From positions 1-54,427 of the forward strand of contig JAIRVR010000065.1 of assembly GCA_031253795.1 (NCBI GenBank): a DNA stretch of 54,427 nt, given 5' to 3'. The stretch comes from Burkholderiaceae bacterium. Lineage in GTDB: Bacteria > Pseudomonadota > Gammaproteobacteria > Burkholderiales > Burkholderiaceae_C. Shown piece by piece: positions 44,847-53,166 of this stretch (positions are counted from its first letter, which is position 1; each line of letters begins with the position of its first letter). Position numbers and translations under genes: made by a program. A model generated the notes under the pieces. It had not been told where the DNA came from and did no database searches. It was given only the letters and a program-made list of their open reading frames with translations.

Positions 44847-46829
44847 TCAGCGCACGGTATCGCCCAGCACCAGGCCTTCGCGGCGCGGGTCGGCACCACC
44901 CTGCAGCTGGGCCTGGCCATTGCGCTGCACGCGCAGGATGGTGCCGATGCCGCTGGACTGGGCACTGGTGGACACCACATGGCCCAGGGCGCGCAGGCCG
45001 CTGACCAGGGGATCGTCATTGCCGTTGTTGGCGGTGTTGACGTTGGGGTGCTCTCCACCCACATTGGTCGTGGTGCTGTTGGCCGCACCGAAATCCACCA
45101 TCGAGGTGGCCTGCTGGGCATCGAGACCCCAGTCCAGCGCACCGACCAGGGTCTTGGTCACGTACTGGATGATGGTGCTGCCACCCGGCGAGCCGGTGGC
45201 CATCTTGAAGTCGCCGGCGCTGCCGTCGGCCTTCAGGTCGAACACCAGGGTGGGAGCCATGGAGCTGCGCGGACGCTTGCCCGGCTGCACGCGGTTGGCC
45301 ACCGGGCCTTCGGCGGTGCTGGGAATGGACGCGAAGTCCGTGAGCTGGTTGTTCAGCACAAAGCCGCGTGTGACGTGGAAGGAGCCCATGCTGGACTCCA
45401 CCGTCGTCGTCATGCTCAGCGCATTGCCCTGGGCATCGACGATGCTCATGTGCGTGGTGCCGGCCTCCTTGACATCGACCACGCCCTGCGAAGGCGTGCC
45501 GAAGTTGCCGGCCTGGGCCGTGCCCATGCTCTTGGTCATGGAGATCAGGCCGGCGCGCTGGCGCAGGTAGGCCTTGTCCAGCATCATGGCCGGCGATCCG
45601 CCGGGCAGGGGCACGAAGTCGGTGTCGGCCACGTACTTGTCGCGGTCGGCATAGGCCAGGCGCAGGGCTTCACTGACCAGGTGCACGCCCATGACCGTGG
45701 GCTTGCCGCCCTCGCCATCGATGGCCGTGGGCGCATAGGCCTTGAGGTCGAAGTTCTCCAGAATGCCCATGGCCTGCGCCACGGCGATGCCGCCCGAGGA
45801 AGGCGGCGGCATGCTGCAGACCACATAGCGCGCACGGTAGGTGGTGCAGACGGCCTCGCGGCGCTTGGCCTGGTAGCTGGCCAGATCCTGCAGCGTGGTC
45901 TTGCCGGGCGTCATGGCAGCGCCGTCCAGGGCCGACTGCGTCACACCGATCTTGCCGACGATGGCCTGGGCCAGATCACCGCGGTAGAAGGCATCGGCAC
46001 CACCGTTGGCAATGCTGCGCAGCGTGTCGGCATAGGGCTGGTTGACGAACTTGGCGCCCAGCGCCAGCGGCTTGCCCTGGGCATCGAAGTAAAGCCTGGC
46101 GGCATCGGCGTCGCGCGCCAGATCGGCCTTGGAGCCGTCGAGCGCTGCAGCCATGCGGCCGCTGATGGGAAAGCCCTGGCTGGCCAGGTTGATGCCCGAG
46201 GTGAACAGCTGCGGCCAGGCCGTCTTGCCATAGTCCTTGTGGGCCAGTTCCAGCATGCGCAGCACGCCCGGCGTGCCGATGGAACGGCCGCTGGCGCGCG
46301 CCGAAGGCTTGGGCGCCGTCTGGTCGTTGGCATCGTCCACATAGCGCAGGTAGTTCTCGGTCGCCGCGGCGGGCGCGGTTTCGCGGCCGTCATAGGCCAC
46401 GACCTTGCCCGTGGCCGCGTCGCGGTACAGCATGAAGGCCCCGCCGCCGATGCCGCTGGACTGGGGCTCGACCAGGCCCAGCACCATTTGCACGGCCACG
46501 GCCGCGTCCACGGCCGTACCGCCGGACTTGAGCACCTCGCAGCCGGCCTTGGAAGCCAGGGGATTGGCCGTCACCACCATGTACTTGGAGGTGTGGACGG
46601 CCTTCTTGCCGAGGCGGTAGCCCGATGAAGGCTCGGGTGCGGCCGGATCGCCTGGCAGGCCCGAGCCCACCACCACGCTGCCGTCACCCGAGGTGATGGC
46701 GCAGGCGGCCAGATCGTCCTGACCGCCATTGCCACCGCCACCGCAGGAAGCGAGTAACAGGGGCGTGGCGGCTGCAAGGCCTATCCACTGCCATACGGGC
46801 AGGCGTTGCCGGGAAGGGGGTTGCTTCAT
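44847..46829 (-). CDS. Gamma-glutamyltransferase, lipoprotein form
   Basis: This is a self-processing N-terminal nucleophile hydrolase that cleaves gamma-glutamyl bonds of glutathione and similar compounds. It has 660 residues. The N-terminus from the ATG at 46829 has a type II signal, with lipobox LLASC (C29) followed by a Gly-rich stretch, so it is a membrane-anchored periplasmic or outer-membrane lipoprotein. The processing site and catalytic nucleophile is T458 (AGTTHMSIVD). The SSMGSFHVTRGFVLNNQLTD and GSPGGSTIIQYV segments that follow are typical of the small subunit. The large subunit carries the SSGIGGGAFMLY and YDGRETAP segments. The 55 extra upstream codons are unsupported. Confidence 0.93.
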   Translation of the reverse strand: MKQPPSRQRLPVWQWIGLAAATPLLLASCGGGGNGGQDDLAACAITSGDGSVVVGSGLPGDPAAPEPSSGYRLGKKAVHTSKYMVVTANPLASKAGCEVLKSGGTAVDAAVAVQMVLGLVEPQSSGIGGGAFMLYRDAATGKVVAYDGRETAPAAATENYLRYVDDANDQTAPKPSARASGRSIGTPGVLRMLELAHKDYGKTAWPQLFTSGINLASQGFPISGRMAAALDGSKADLARDADAARLYFDAQGKPLALGAKFVNQPYADTLRSIANGGADAFYRGDLAQAIVGKIGVTQSALDGAAMTPGKTTLQDLASYQAKRREAVCTTYRARYVVCSMPPPSSGGIAVAQAMGILENFDLKAYAPTAIDGEGGKPTVMGVHLVSEALRLAYADRDKYVADTDFVPLPGGSPAMMLDKAYLRQRAGLISMTKSMGTAQAGNFGTPSQGVVDVKEAGTTHMSIVDAQGNALSMTTTVESSMGSFHVTRGFVLNNQLTDFASIPSTAEGPVANRVQPGKRPRSSMAPTLVFDLKADGSAGDFKMATGSPGGSTIIQYVTKTLVGALDWGLDAQQATSMVDFGAANSTTTNVGGEHPNVNTANNGNDDPLVSGLRALGHVVSTSAQSSGIGTILRVQRNGQAQLQGGADPRREGLVLGDTVR

Positions 46830-47197
46830 GGGGTCTCCTTGTGGTGCGTGGAATGCGTTGATCTTGTGAGCCGCAGACGGCACCTGTCCGCCGGCTTGCC
46901 GCGAGCTTACATCCGTTCCACCACCACTTCGCCCAGATGCAGCCACCGTGGCGGACGCATGGTCCGGCCCTCGGGCGGCCGGGCCTCCATGCAAGCTTCA
47001 TACCAGGTGTTTTCCCCTAGCAGGCAGCTGGTAACACCATGTGTCCCTGCGCGTGCGCGCCATGTGCTGGTGCCTTCTCGGCACCGGCCTGGGGACCGCA
47101 CGTTCCCGAGCGCACCCCAAGGGTGTGGCCCATGCCGCCGGTGCGCGCGCGCGCTTTGGCTTACCATCGCCGGCCCTCTGCTTGATAGTTACAAGCC
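46830..47197. other. 368-bp divergent intergenic region
   Basis: This lies between the divergent gamma-glutamyltransferase and FAD-protein genes. An inverted repeat GGTGTT / AACACC (47007-47012 and about 47033-47038) is near the middle. Promoters for both genes must be here, but no hexamer pair is convincing. No gene is seen. Confidence 0.5.
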
Positions 47198-48982
47198 ATG
47201 ATCCGCGTCTCCGAATTGAAGCTCCCCCTGTCGGCGGTGGAATACCACCCCGAGAACCACACCGAATACCAGCCCCTGCAGCAGTTGCAGGCGCTGGCCG
47301 CGCGCCAGCTGGGCATCGCCGAGCAGGCCATTGCCCAGGTCCATGTGCACAAGCGCAGCTTCGACGCGCGCAAGGCCGAGCTGCTGGCGGTCTACATCGT
47401 CGACCTCACGCTGGCCGACGAAGGCAGCGAAGCCGCGCTGCTGCAGCAGTTCGCCGACCACCCCCATGTGAACCCCACGCCCGACATGCGCTGGCATGCC
47501 GTGGGCCAGGCGCCGGCAGACCTCGCACGCCGGCCCGTGGTCGTGGGCTTCGGGCCCAGCGGCATCTTCGCGGCCCTGGTGCTGGCCCAGATGGGCTTCA
47601 AGCCCATCGTCATCGAACGGGGCCGCACGGTGCGCGAACGCACCCAGGACACCTGGGGCCTGTGGCGCAAGCGCGAACTGCAACCCGAATCCAACGTGCA
47701 GTTCGGCGAAGGCGGCGCCGGCACCTTCTCCGACGGCAAGCTCTACAGCCAGATCAAGGATCCGCGCCACCTGGGCCGCAAGGTGATGCAGGAGTTCGTC
47801 GCCCATGGCGCGCCCGCCGAAATCCTCTACGCCGCCCATCCCCACATCGGCACCTTCAAGCTGGTCAAGGTGGTCGAGGGCATGCGCGAGGAAATCATCC
47901 GCCTGGGCGGCGAGATCCGCTTTGGCCACCGCGTGTGCGACGTGCGCATCGAAGGCGAGGGCGAAAGCCGCCATCTCACCGCCCTGCAAGTGCTGGACCA
48001 GGGCAGTGGCGAGCACCATTGGCTGGAAACCGACCATGCGGTGATGGCCCTGGGCCACAGCTCGCGCGACACCTTCGCCATGTTCTACGAGCGCGGCGTG
48101 CACATGGAGGCCAAGCCCTTTTCCGTGGGCTTTCGCATCGAGCATCCGCAAAGCGTGATCGACCGCGCGCGCTGGGGCCGCCATGCGGGCCACCCGCTGC
48201 TGGGCGCGGCCGACTACAAGCTGGTGCACCACGCCAGCAATGGCCGTGCCGTCTACAGCTTTTGCATGTGCCCGGGCGGCACCGTGGTCGCGGCCACCAG
48301 CGAGCCCGAGCGCGTGGTGACCAATGGCATGAGCCAGTATTCGCGCGCCGAGCGCAACGCCAACGCGGGCATGGTCTGTGCCATCGACCCCGCCGACTAT
48401 CCGCGCGATGCCAAGAGCTTCGCCTGGGCCTTCGAGGGCAAGACCCATGGCGTGGAGCACCTGAAGGACGGCGAGCTGCACCCGCTGTCGGGCATCGTGC
48501 TGCAGCGCCAGCTGGAGACCAAGGCCTATCTGCTGGGCGGGCGCAACTACAACGCGCCAGGCCAGCTGGTGGGCGACTTCATCGATGGCACGGAGTCTGC
48601 GGCGCTGGGCGAGGTCGAACCGTCGTACAAGCCCGGCATCACGCTGACCAACCTGCACCACGCCCTGCCCGCCTATGCCATCGAGGCCATGCGCGAAGCC
48701 TTGCCCGCCTTCGGCAAGAAGATCCGCGGCTACGACATGCGCGATGCCGTGCTGACCGGCGTGGAAACGCGCACCTCCTCGCCCGTGAAGATAGGCCGCG
48801 GCGCCGACTTCCAGAGCCTGAACACGCGCGGCCTGTACCCGGCCGGCGAGGGCGCCAGCTATGCGGGCGGCATCCTGTCGGCCGGCGTGGACGGCGTCAA
48901 GGTCGGCGAGGCCGTGGCCTGTGCCATCCTGGGTATTCCCCTGCCCTCCTCGGGAGCCAAGGGCTCGGGTGGTGCGGCATGA
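47198..48982 (+). CDS. Uncharacterised FAD-dependent oxidoreductase (COG2509 type)
   Basis: This is a 594-residue cytoplasmic flavoprotein. The first 100 residues form a separate N-terminal domain. The FAD-binding Rossmann motif VVVGFGPSGIFAALVLAQMG starts near 113 and is followed by IERG. Further conserved pieces are QFGEGGAGTFSDGKL, CMCPGGTVVAA and GEGASYAGGILSAGVDG, which binds the FAD pyrophosphate end. Family members have no established reaction. The last four bases overlap the start of the downstream transporter gene, so the two are coupled. Confidence 0.88.
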   Translation: MIRVSELKLPLSAVEYHPENHTEYQPLQQLQALAARQLGIAEQAIAQVHVHKRSFDARKAELLAVYIVDLTLADEGSEAALLQQFADHPHVNPTPDMRWHAVGQAPADLARRPVVVGFGPSGIFAALVLAQMGFKPIVIERGRTVRERTQDTWGLWRKRELQPESNVQFGEGGAGTFSDGKLYSQIKDPRHLGRKVMQEFVAHGAPAEILYAAHPHIGTFKLVKVVEGMREEIIRLGGEIRFGHRVCDVRIEGEGESRHLTALQVLDQGSGEHHWLETDHAVMALGHSSRDTFAMFYERGVHMEAKPFSVGFRIEHPQSVIDRARWGRHAGHPLLGAADYKLVHHASNGRAVYSFCMCPGGTVVAATSEPERVVTNGMSQYSRAERNANAGMVCAIDPADYPRDAKSFAWAFEGKTHGVEHLKDGELHPLSGIVLQRQLETKAYLLGGRNYNAPGQLVGDFIDGTESAALGEVEPSYKPGITLTNLHHALPAYAIEAMREALPAFGKKIRGYDMRDAVLTGVETRTSSPVKIGRGADFQSLNTRGLYPAGEGASYAGGILSAGVDGVKVGEAVACAILGIPLPSSGAKGSGGAA

Positions 48983-49527
48983 CGACCCGCTTCGCATCGC
49001 CCTCGCTCCAGCAGCTCGCGGCCGCCGTCGCGGCCATGGGCGTGGTCGTGCTGTCGTCCAACATCCTGGTGCAGTACGCCATCAACGACTGGCTGACCTG
49101 GGGCGCCATCACCTATCCCTTCGCCTTCCTGGTCAGCGAGCTGGTCAACCGCAGCTTCGGCCCGCAACAGGCGCGGCGCGTGGCCTGGGTGGGCTTTGCC
49201 GTGGCCGTGGCGGCCTCCGTGGTCCTGGCGCCACCGCGCATCGCCCTGGCCTCGGGCGTGGCCTTCATCGCCTCGCAGTGGCTGGACATTTCCGTCTTCC
49301 ACCGCCTGCGCGCGGGCCGCTGGTGGCGCGCCCCCCTGGTGGCCACCCTGCTGGCCGCCTGCCTGGACACCTTCCTGTTCTGGAGCATCGCCTTCGCGGG
49401 CGCCGCCGAGCCCTGGCTGACCTGGGCCCTGGGCGACCTGGCCGTCAAGCTGGTGCTGGGCGTGGCACTGCTGCTGCCCTTTCGGCTGGCCATCGCCCGG
49501 TGGTGGCGGGCAACGGCGGCGCACTGA
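48979..49527 (+). CDS. VUT/YhhQ-family transporter (queuosine precursor type)
   Basis: The product is 182 residues with about five or six membrane helices and a basic C-terminus. It matches the DUF165/VUT family, whose E. coli member YhhQ imports queuosine precursors (7-cyano-7-deazaguanine). Typical pieces are NILVQYAINDWLTWGAITYP, FLVSELVNRSFGPQQARRV and the FIASQWLDISVFHRLR segment. The ATG at 48979 overlaps the FAD-gene stop (ATGA). The link with the FAD protein is by position only. At 182 residues it is somewhat shorter than YhhQ (about 220). Confidence 0.8.
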   Translation: MTTRFASPSLQQLAAAVAAMGVVVLSSNILVQYAINDWLTWGAITYPFAFLVSELVNRSFGPQQARRVAWVGFAVAVAASVVLAPPRIALASGVAFIASQWLDISVFHRLRAGRWWRAPLVATLLAACLDTFLFWSIAFAGAAEPWLTWALGDLAVKLVLGVALLLPFRLAIARWWRATAAH

Positions 49528-50904
49528 TCAAGGGTTGCGTTGCAGGAAGTCCAGCGCCAGGGCGGCCAGTGAACGCGCGCCCGTGGGCAGCTGCTTTTCA
49601 TCGATGTCGAACAGCGGCGAGTGGTTGGAAGGCGCCTTGGTGAAATCCTGCCCGGCCGGCGGCGCGCCCAGGAAGTAGAAGAAGCCCGGCACCACCTTCT
49701 GGAATTCCGAGAAATCCTCGGAGCCGCTGACCTTGGGAATCACCATGGCCTTGCCATCCATGGCCAGCCTGAGCGCGGGCAGGGAGGCCTCGGTCAGGGC
49801 CGCGGGATTGGAAGTGACCGGATAGGCCACGGGGCCGAAGCGCACCTGGGCCTTGGCGCCGCTGGACGCCGCGATCTGCTCGGCCGTGGCCGTGATGCGC
49901 TTGTGCGCCTCCTCGCGCATGCCCTCGTCGAAGGTGCGCAGCGTGCCCAGCATCTCCACGTTGTCGGGAATGATGTTGTAGCGCGTGCCGCCCTGGATGG
50001 AGCCTATGGTCAGCACGGCCGGCTCTAGGCTGATGTTGAGCTGGCGGCTGACCACGGTCTGCAGGCCCAGCACCACCTGGCTGGCGGCCACCACGGGATC
50101 GACGGCATTCCACGGCGACGATCCATGGCCACCACGGCCCTCGATCTGGATGCTGAGGCTGTCCGATCCCGCCATCAGCGGACCGCTGCGGTAACCTACC
50201 GTGCCCGAGGGCAGGTTGGCCGTGATGTGCAGGCCGTAGATGGCCTGCACATCCTTGAGCACGCCGGCCTCGACCATGGCCTTGGCGCCGAAGCTGGGCA
50301 CATGGCCGTGGGCATCGGCCTCCACGGGCGCCCCTTCTTCGGCCGGCTGGAAGATGAACTTCACCGTTCCCGGCAGCCTGGCACGCATGCCGGCCAGGGC
50401 CTCGGCCGCGCCCATGAGCATGGCCACATGGGCATCGTGGCCGCACGCGTGCATGACCGACACCTCCTTGCCCAGGTACTGGGCCCGGGCCTTGGAGGCA
50501 AAGGGCAGGCCGGTCTTCTCGGCCACGGGCAGGGCGTCCATGTCCGCTCGCAGGGCCACGGTCTTGCCGGGCAGCCCGCCGCGCAGCACACCGACCACGC
50601 CCGTGCCGCCCACGCCGGTCTGTACCTGCATGCCCAGGCGGCGCAGGTGGTCGGCCACCAGCCGGGCCGTGCGCTCCTCCTGGCCCGACAGCTCGGGATG
50701 CTGGTGGATGTCACGGCGCCATTCGACCATCCTGGGGGCCAGGGGCTGGATGGCGGCGTCCAGGGCCGCCAGGCCCTGGGCATCGAGTCCCTGGGCCGCG
50801 GTAGCCAGCGGTAGTCCGCAGGCCAGCAGCACGGCCAGGGCGATGGAGCGCAGGCCTGGGCGCGGGAAGGAGGAAGGCTTTGTCTCGGCGCGGGAGTGGA
50901 ACAT
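49528..50904 (-). CDS. Exported M20-family amidohydrolase/carboxypeptidase
   Basis: This is a zinc peptidase-like amidohydrolase of 458 residues that would remove acyl or amino-acid groups from amides. From the ATG at 50904 the N-terminus has a Sec signal (about 15-37, ending LATAAQG), so it acts in the periplasm. Metal motifs seen are HQHPELSGQE, MHACGHDAHVAML and PAEEGAP, with the lid-domain segment GRGGHGSSPW. The C-terminal SGSEDFSEFQ motif is also present. The 94 extra upstream codons are shadow of the divergent regulator gene. It is divergent from the GlxA-type regulator and ends 1 bp from the VUT gene (convergent). Confidence 0.93.
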   Translation of the reverse strand: MFHSRAETKPSSFPRPGLRSIALAVLLACGLPLATAAQGLDAQGLAALDAAIQPLAPRMVEWRRDIHQHPELSGQEERTARLVADHLRRLGMQVQTGVGGTGVVGVLRGGLPGKTVALRADMDALPVAEKTGLPFASKARAQYLGKEVSVMHACGHDAHVAMLMGAAEALAGMRARLPGTVKFIFQPAEEGAPVEADAHGHVPSFGAKAMVEAGVLKDVQAIYGLHITANLPSGTVGYRSGPLMAGSDSLSIQIEGRGGHGSSPWNAVDPVVAASQVVLGLQTVVSRQLNISLEPAVLTIGSIQGGTRYNIIPDNVEMLGTLRTFDEGMREEAHKRITATAEQIAASSGAKAQVRFGPVAYPVTSNPAALTEASLPALRLAMDGKAMVIPKVSGSEDFSEFQKVVPGFFYFLGAPPAGQDFTKAPSNHSPLFDIDEKQLPTGARSLAALALDFLQRNP

Positions 50905-51000
50905 CTTCGTGGTCCTGGAAAGTGGCACAAGCAGCCATGCTAAAAGTGAAGCGCCCGTGACGGACACGGCAAAATCGCCATTCGAGGAGCCAGAACCGCC

Positions 51001-52020
51001 ATGCCACGGACCTTCGTCATCGAGCTGCCCTGCCTGGAGCACAGCGCCACCGGCCACGCCGCCCACCTGGTCGAAATGCTGCGCAGCGCCAACCTGGTCG
51101 CCAGCCTGCGCCTGGGCCGGCGCGCACCGCGCTTCGGCTGGCGCTGGGTCGATGGCAAAGGCCTGCCCCTGGCCACCATGCCCCACGCAGCCGAAGGCGC
51201 CCTAGCCGATGGACCGGTGCATGCCGTCTTCGCAAGCGCCCTGCACTGCCCCGACATTCCCTCCATCCGCGACATCGTCGCCGCGCATCCGGCCTTGACG
51301 CAGCGCATCACCACGGCCTTCGATCAGGGCCTGACCGTGTGCACGCTGGGCAGCGCCGCCTGGTTCGCGGCTGCCAGCGGCCGCTGCCAGGGCCGTCGCG
51401 TGGCCCTGCCCTGGTACTTCATGGGCGGCTTCGGCCTGGACTTCCCGGGCATCGAGCTGGCCGAAGGCCAGCCCTTCGTGGACGACAGGCCCTGGCTCAG
51501 CGCCTCCCACCCCGAGGCCCTGGCGCCCCTGGCCGTGGCGCTCACGCGCCATGCCTTCGGCGATGACCTGGCGGCTGCCCTTGCCGCCGTGCTCCAGCCC
51601 GACCCCCAGCGCGAACGCGCCACGCGCACCGCCCTGCAGGACCGCCGCATTCCCGCCACGCGCACCAGCGTGCTGGCCCATGCCATTGCCTGGCTGGAGG
51701 CACGCGTGGAACAGCCCTACGACTTGCCCGCGCTGGCCAGTGCCGTCTCCACCAGCCCGCGCACCCTGCTGCGCCACTTCCAGCAGGAGCTGGGCCACAG
51801 CCCGCTGGACCACCTGCACCGCCTGCGCTGCGCGCGGGCCCGCGTGCTGCTGGAGATCACGCTGGAGAGCGTGCCCTCCGTGGCGCTGGCCTGCGGGTAC
51901 GGGGACGCTTCGGCTTTCCGGAGAGTGTTCGTGCGGTATGTGGGGATGGCGCCTGCCGCCTACCGGGAAAGGCATGCGTTGAGGGCGCCGAGGAGGCGGT
52001 GGAGGGTGGGAGCTTCTTGA
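51001..52020 (+). CDS. GlxA-type AraC transcriptional regulator
   Basis: The product is 339 residues. Residues 1-190 form a DJ-1/PfpI-like domain, as in GlxA regulators; the TVCTLGSAAWFAAASG segment corresponds to its nucleophile-elbow region. Residues 222-325 form the AraC double helix-turn-helix (SPRTLLRHFQQELGHSPLDHL, then VALACGYGDASAFRRVFVR). It lies 96 bp from the divergent M20 hydrolase gene and probably regulates it. The last 40 codons switch to G-ending codons (GGG, GTG, AGG, CGG), unlike the C-ending use before. Confidence 0.92.
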   Translation: MPRTFVIELPCLEHSATGHAAHLVEMLRSANLVASLRLGRRAPRFGWRWVDGKGLPLATMPHAAEGALADGPVHAVFASALHCPDIPSIRDIVAAHPALTQRITTAFDQGLTVCTLGSAAWFAAASGRCQGRRVALPWYFMGGFGLDFPGIELAEGQPFVDDRPWLSASHPEALAPLAVALTRHAFGDDLAAALAAVLQPDPQRERATRTALQDRRIPATRTSVLAHAIAWLEARVEQPYDLPALASAVSTSPRTLLRHFQQELGHSPLDHLHRLRCARARVLLEITLESVPSVALACGYGDASAFRRVFVRYVGMAPAAYRERHALRAPRRRWRVGAS

Positions 52021-52022
52021 AT

Positions 52023-52069
52023 GTTTTTGCCCCTGCCGAGAGGTTGCTTTTCGAGGCCGGGGCAAAAAC
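52023..52069. repeat. Long inverted repeat at the convergent junction
   Basis: GTTTTTGCCCC (52023-52033) and GGGGCAAAAAC (52059-52069) form a perfect 11-bp inverted repeat with a 25-bp spacer. It starts 3 bp after the GlxA-type gene's stop. Neither strand has a T-run after the stem, so it is not a standard terminator, although it may protect or end both convergent transcripts. Confidence 0.6.
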
Positions 52070-52106
52070 AGATCAATGCAACCAAGGGACCAACGAACCA
52101 AAAATA

Positions 52107-53096
52107 CTAATCCACCGTCACCTTCGCTTCCCGAATCACCCTCCCCCACTTCTCCGTTTCGGAAGCGATGAACCGATCGCACTCCTCTGGCGTGGAGCCC
52201 TCGGCGAAAGTCCCCATGACCTGCTCCAGCCGCTGCGACACCTCGGCACTGCGGATGATGCGCGACACCTCCTGCGACATGCGCTGCACGATGTCGCGCG
52301 GCACGCCGGCCGGCGCGATCATGGCGGCCCAGGTGCTGCCCAGCAGGCCGTCGTAGCCCTGTTCCACGAAGGTGGGCACTTCGGGCAGGGCCGCCATGCG
52401 CTTGTCGCTGGCCACGCCGATCAGGCGGATGCGGCCGGCCTTGGCCGGCTGGATGAGGTTGGGCGGCGGGTCGAGGAACAGCGGGATCTGGCCCCCCATG
52501 AGATCGGCCAGGGCCGGGGCCGCGCCCTTGTAGGGCACGTGGACCATGTCGGTCTTGGTCAGCAGCTTCATCAGCTCGGTGGTCAGGTGGGCGCTGGAGC
52601 CGCTGCCCGAGGAGCCGAAGCCCACCTTGCCGGGGTGGGCCTTGGCGTACGCGATCAGCTCCGCCGTGGTCTTGAAGGGCGCGTTCATGGCCACGGCCGC
52701 GACCAGGGGCGAAACCCCCATCAGCGAGACGCCGACCAGGTCCTTCTTCGGGTGGTAGGGCAGCTTGGGATAGAGCGTGGTGTTGGCCGCATAGGCCGCG
52801 ATGACCACGCCGAAGGTGTGCCCGTCCGGCGCGGCCTTGGCGATCTGGTCCACGCCGATGATGCTGTTGGCACCGGGCTTGTTCTCCACGATGACGGGCT
52901 GGCCCAGGGCCTTTTGCAGGCCGACCTGCACGAGGCGGGCCATCTGGTCGGTGAAGCCGCCGGCCGTGTAGGGGACGATGATGCGTATGGGCCTGGCGGG
53001 CCAGGCGCTCTGGGCCCAGGCCGAAGGCGCCAGCAGGGTGGCGCCGGCTGCGGCGGTGGTCGAATGCAGGAAGCCGCGGCGGGAAGTCGAAGGCAT
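52107..53096 (-). CDS. Bug-type (TctC-like) periplasmic solute receptor, Tat signal
   Basis: The product is 329 residues from the ATG at 53096; the longer frame runs into the dehydrogenase gene and its terminator and is rejected. The N-terminus has a clear twin-arginine motif (SRRGFL, 5-10) and signal (to about 28, APSAWAQ). The family segments ARPIRIIVPYTAGGFTD, ENKPGANSIIG and GFGSSGSGSSAHL follow. It lies downstream of the aldolase and dehydrogenase genes but after a strong terminator, so it needs readthrough or its own promoter. It probably binds the carboxylate used by that group. Confidence 0.93.
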   Translation of the reverse strand: MPSTSRRGFLHSTTAAAGATLLAPSAWAQSAWPARPIRIIVPYTAGGFTDQMARLVQVGLQKALGQPVIVENKPGANSIIGVDQIAKAAPDGHTFGVVIAAYAANTTLYPKLPYHPKKDLVGVSLMGVSPLVAAVAMNAPFKTTAELIAYAKAHPGKVGFGSSGSGSSAHLTTELMKLLTKTDMVHVPYKGAAPALADLMGGQIPLFLDPPPNLIQPAKAGRIRLIGVASDKRMAALPEVPTFVEQGYDGLLGSTWAAMIAPAGVPRDIVQRMSQEVSRIIRSAEVSQRLEQVMGTFAEGSTPEECDRFIASETEKWGRVIREAKVTVD

Positions 53097-53122
53097 GGAT
53101 GTCTCTTGGTTCTTGTACAGAG

Positions 53123-53148
53123 AAAAAAAAGCCGCGCGGCCGCGCGGC
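53123..53148 (-). terminator. Intrinsic terminator after the 2-hydroxyacid dehydrogenase gene
   Basis: An 18-bp perfect palindrome, GCCGCGCGGCCGCGCGGC (53131-53148), is followed on the minus strand by eight T residues (53130-53123). It lies 18 bp after the dehydrogenase stop and 27 bp before the Bug start. Confidence 0.88.
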
Positions 53149-53166
53149 GTTTGAGGGGGAAAGGGC

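Noticed and set aside
52023..52069. 11-bp inverted repeat as a bidirectional intrinsic terminator
   Set aside because: The T residues are inside the 5' arm of the stem, not after the stem, so neither strand gives the standard structure. Kept only as an inverted repeat.
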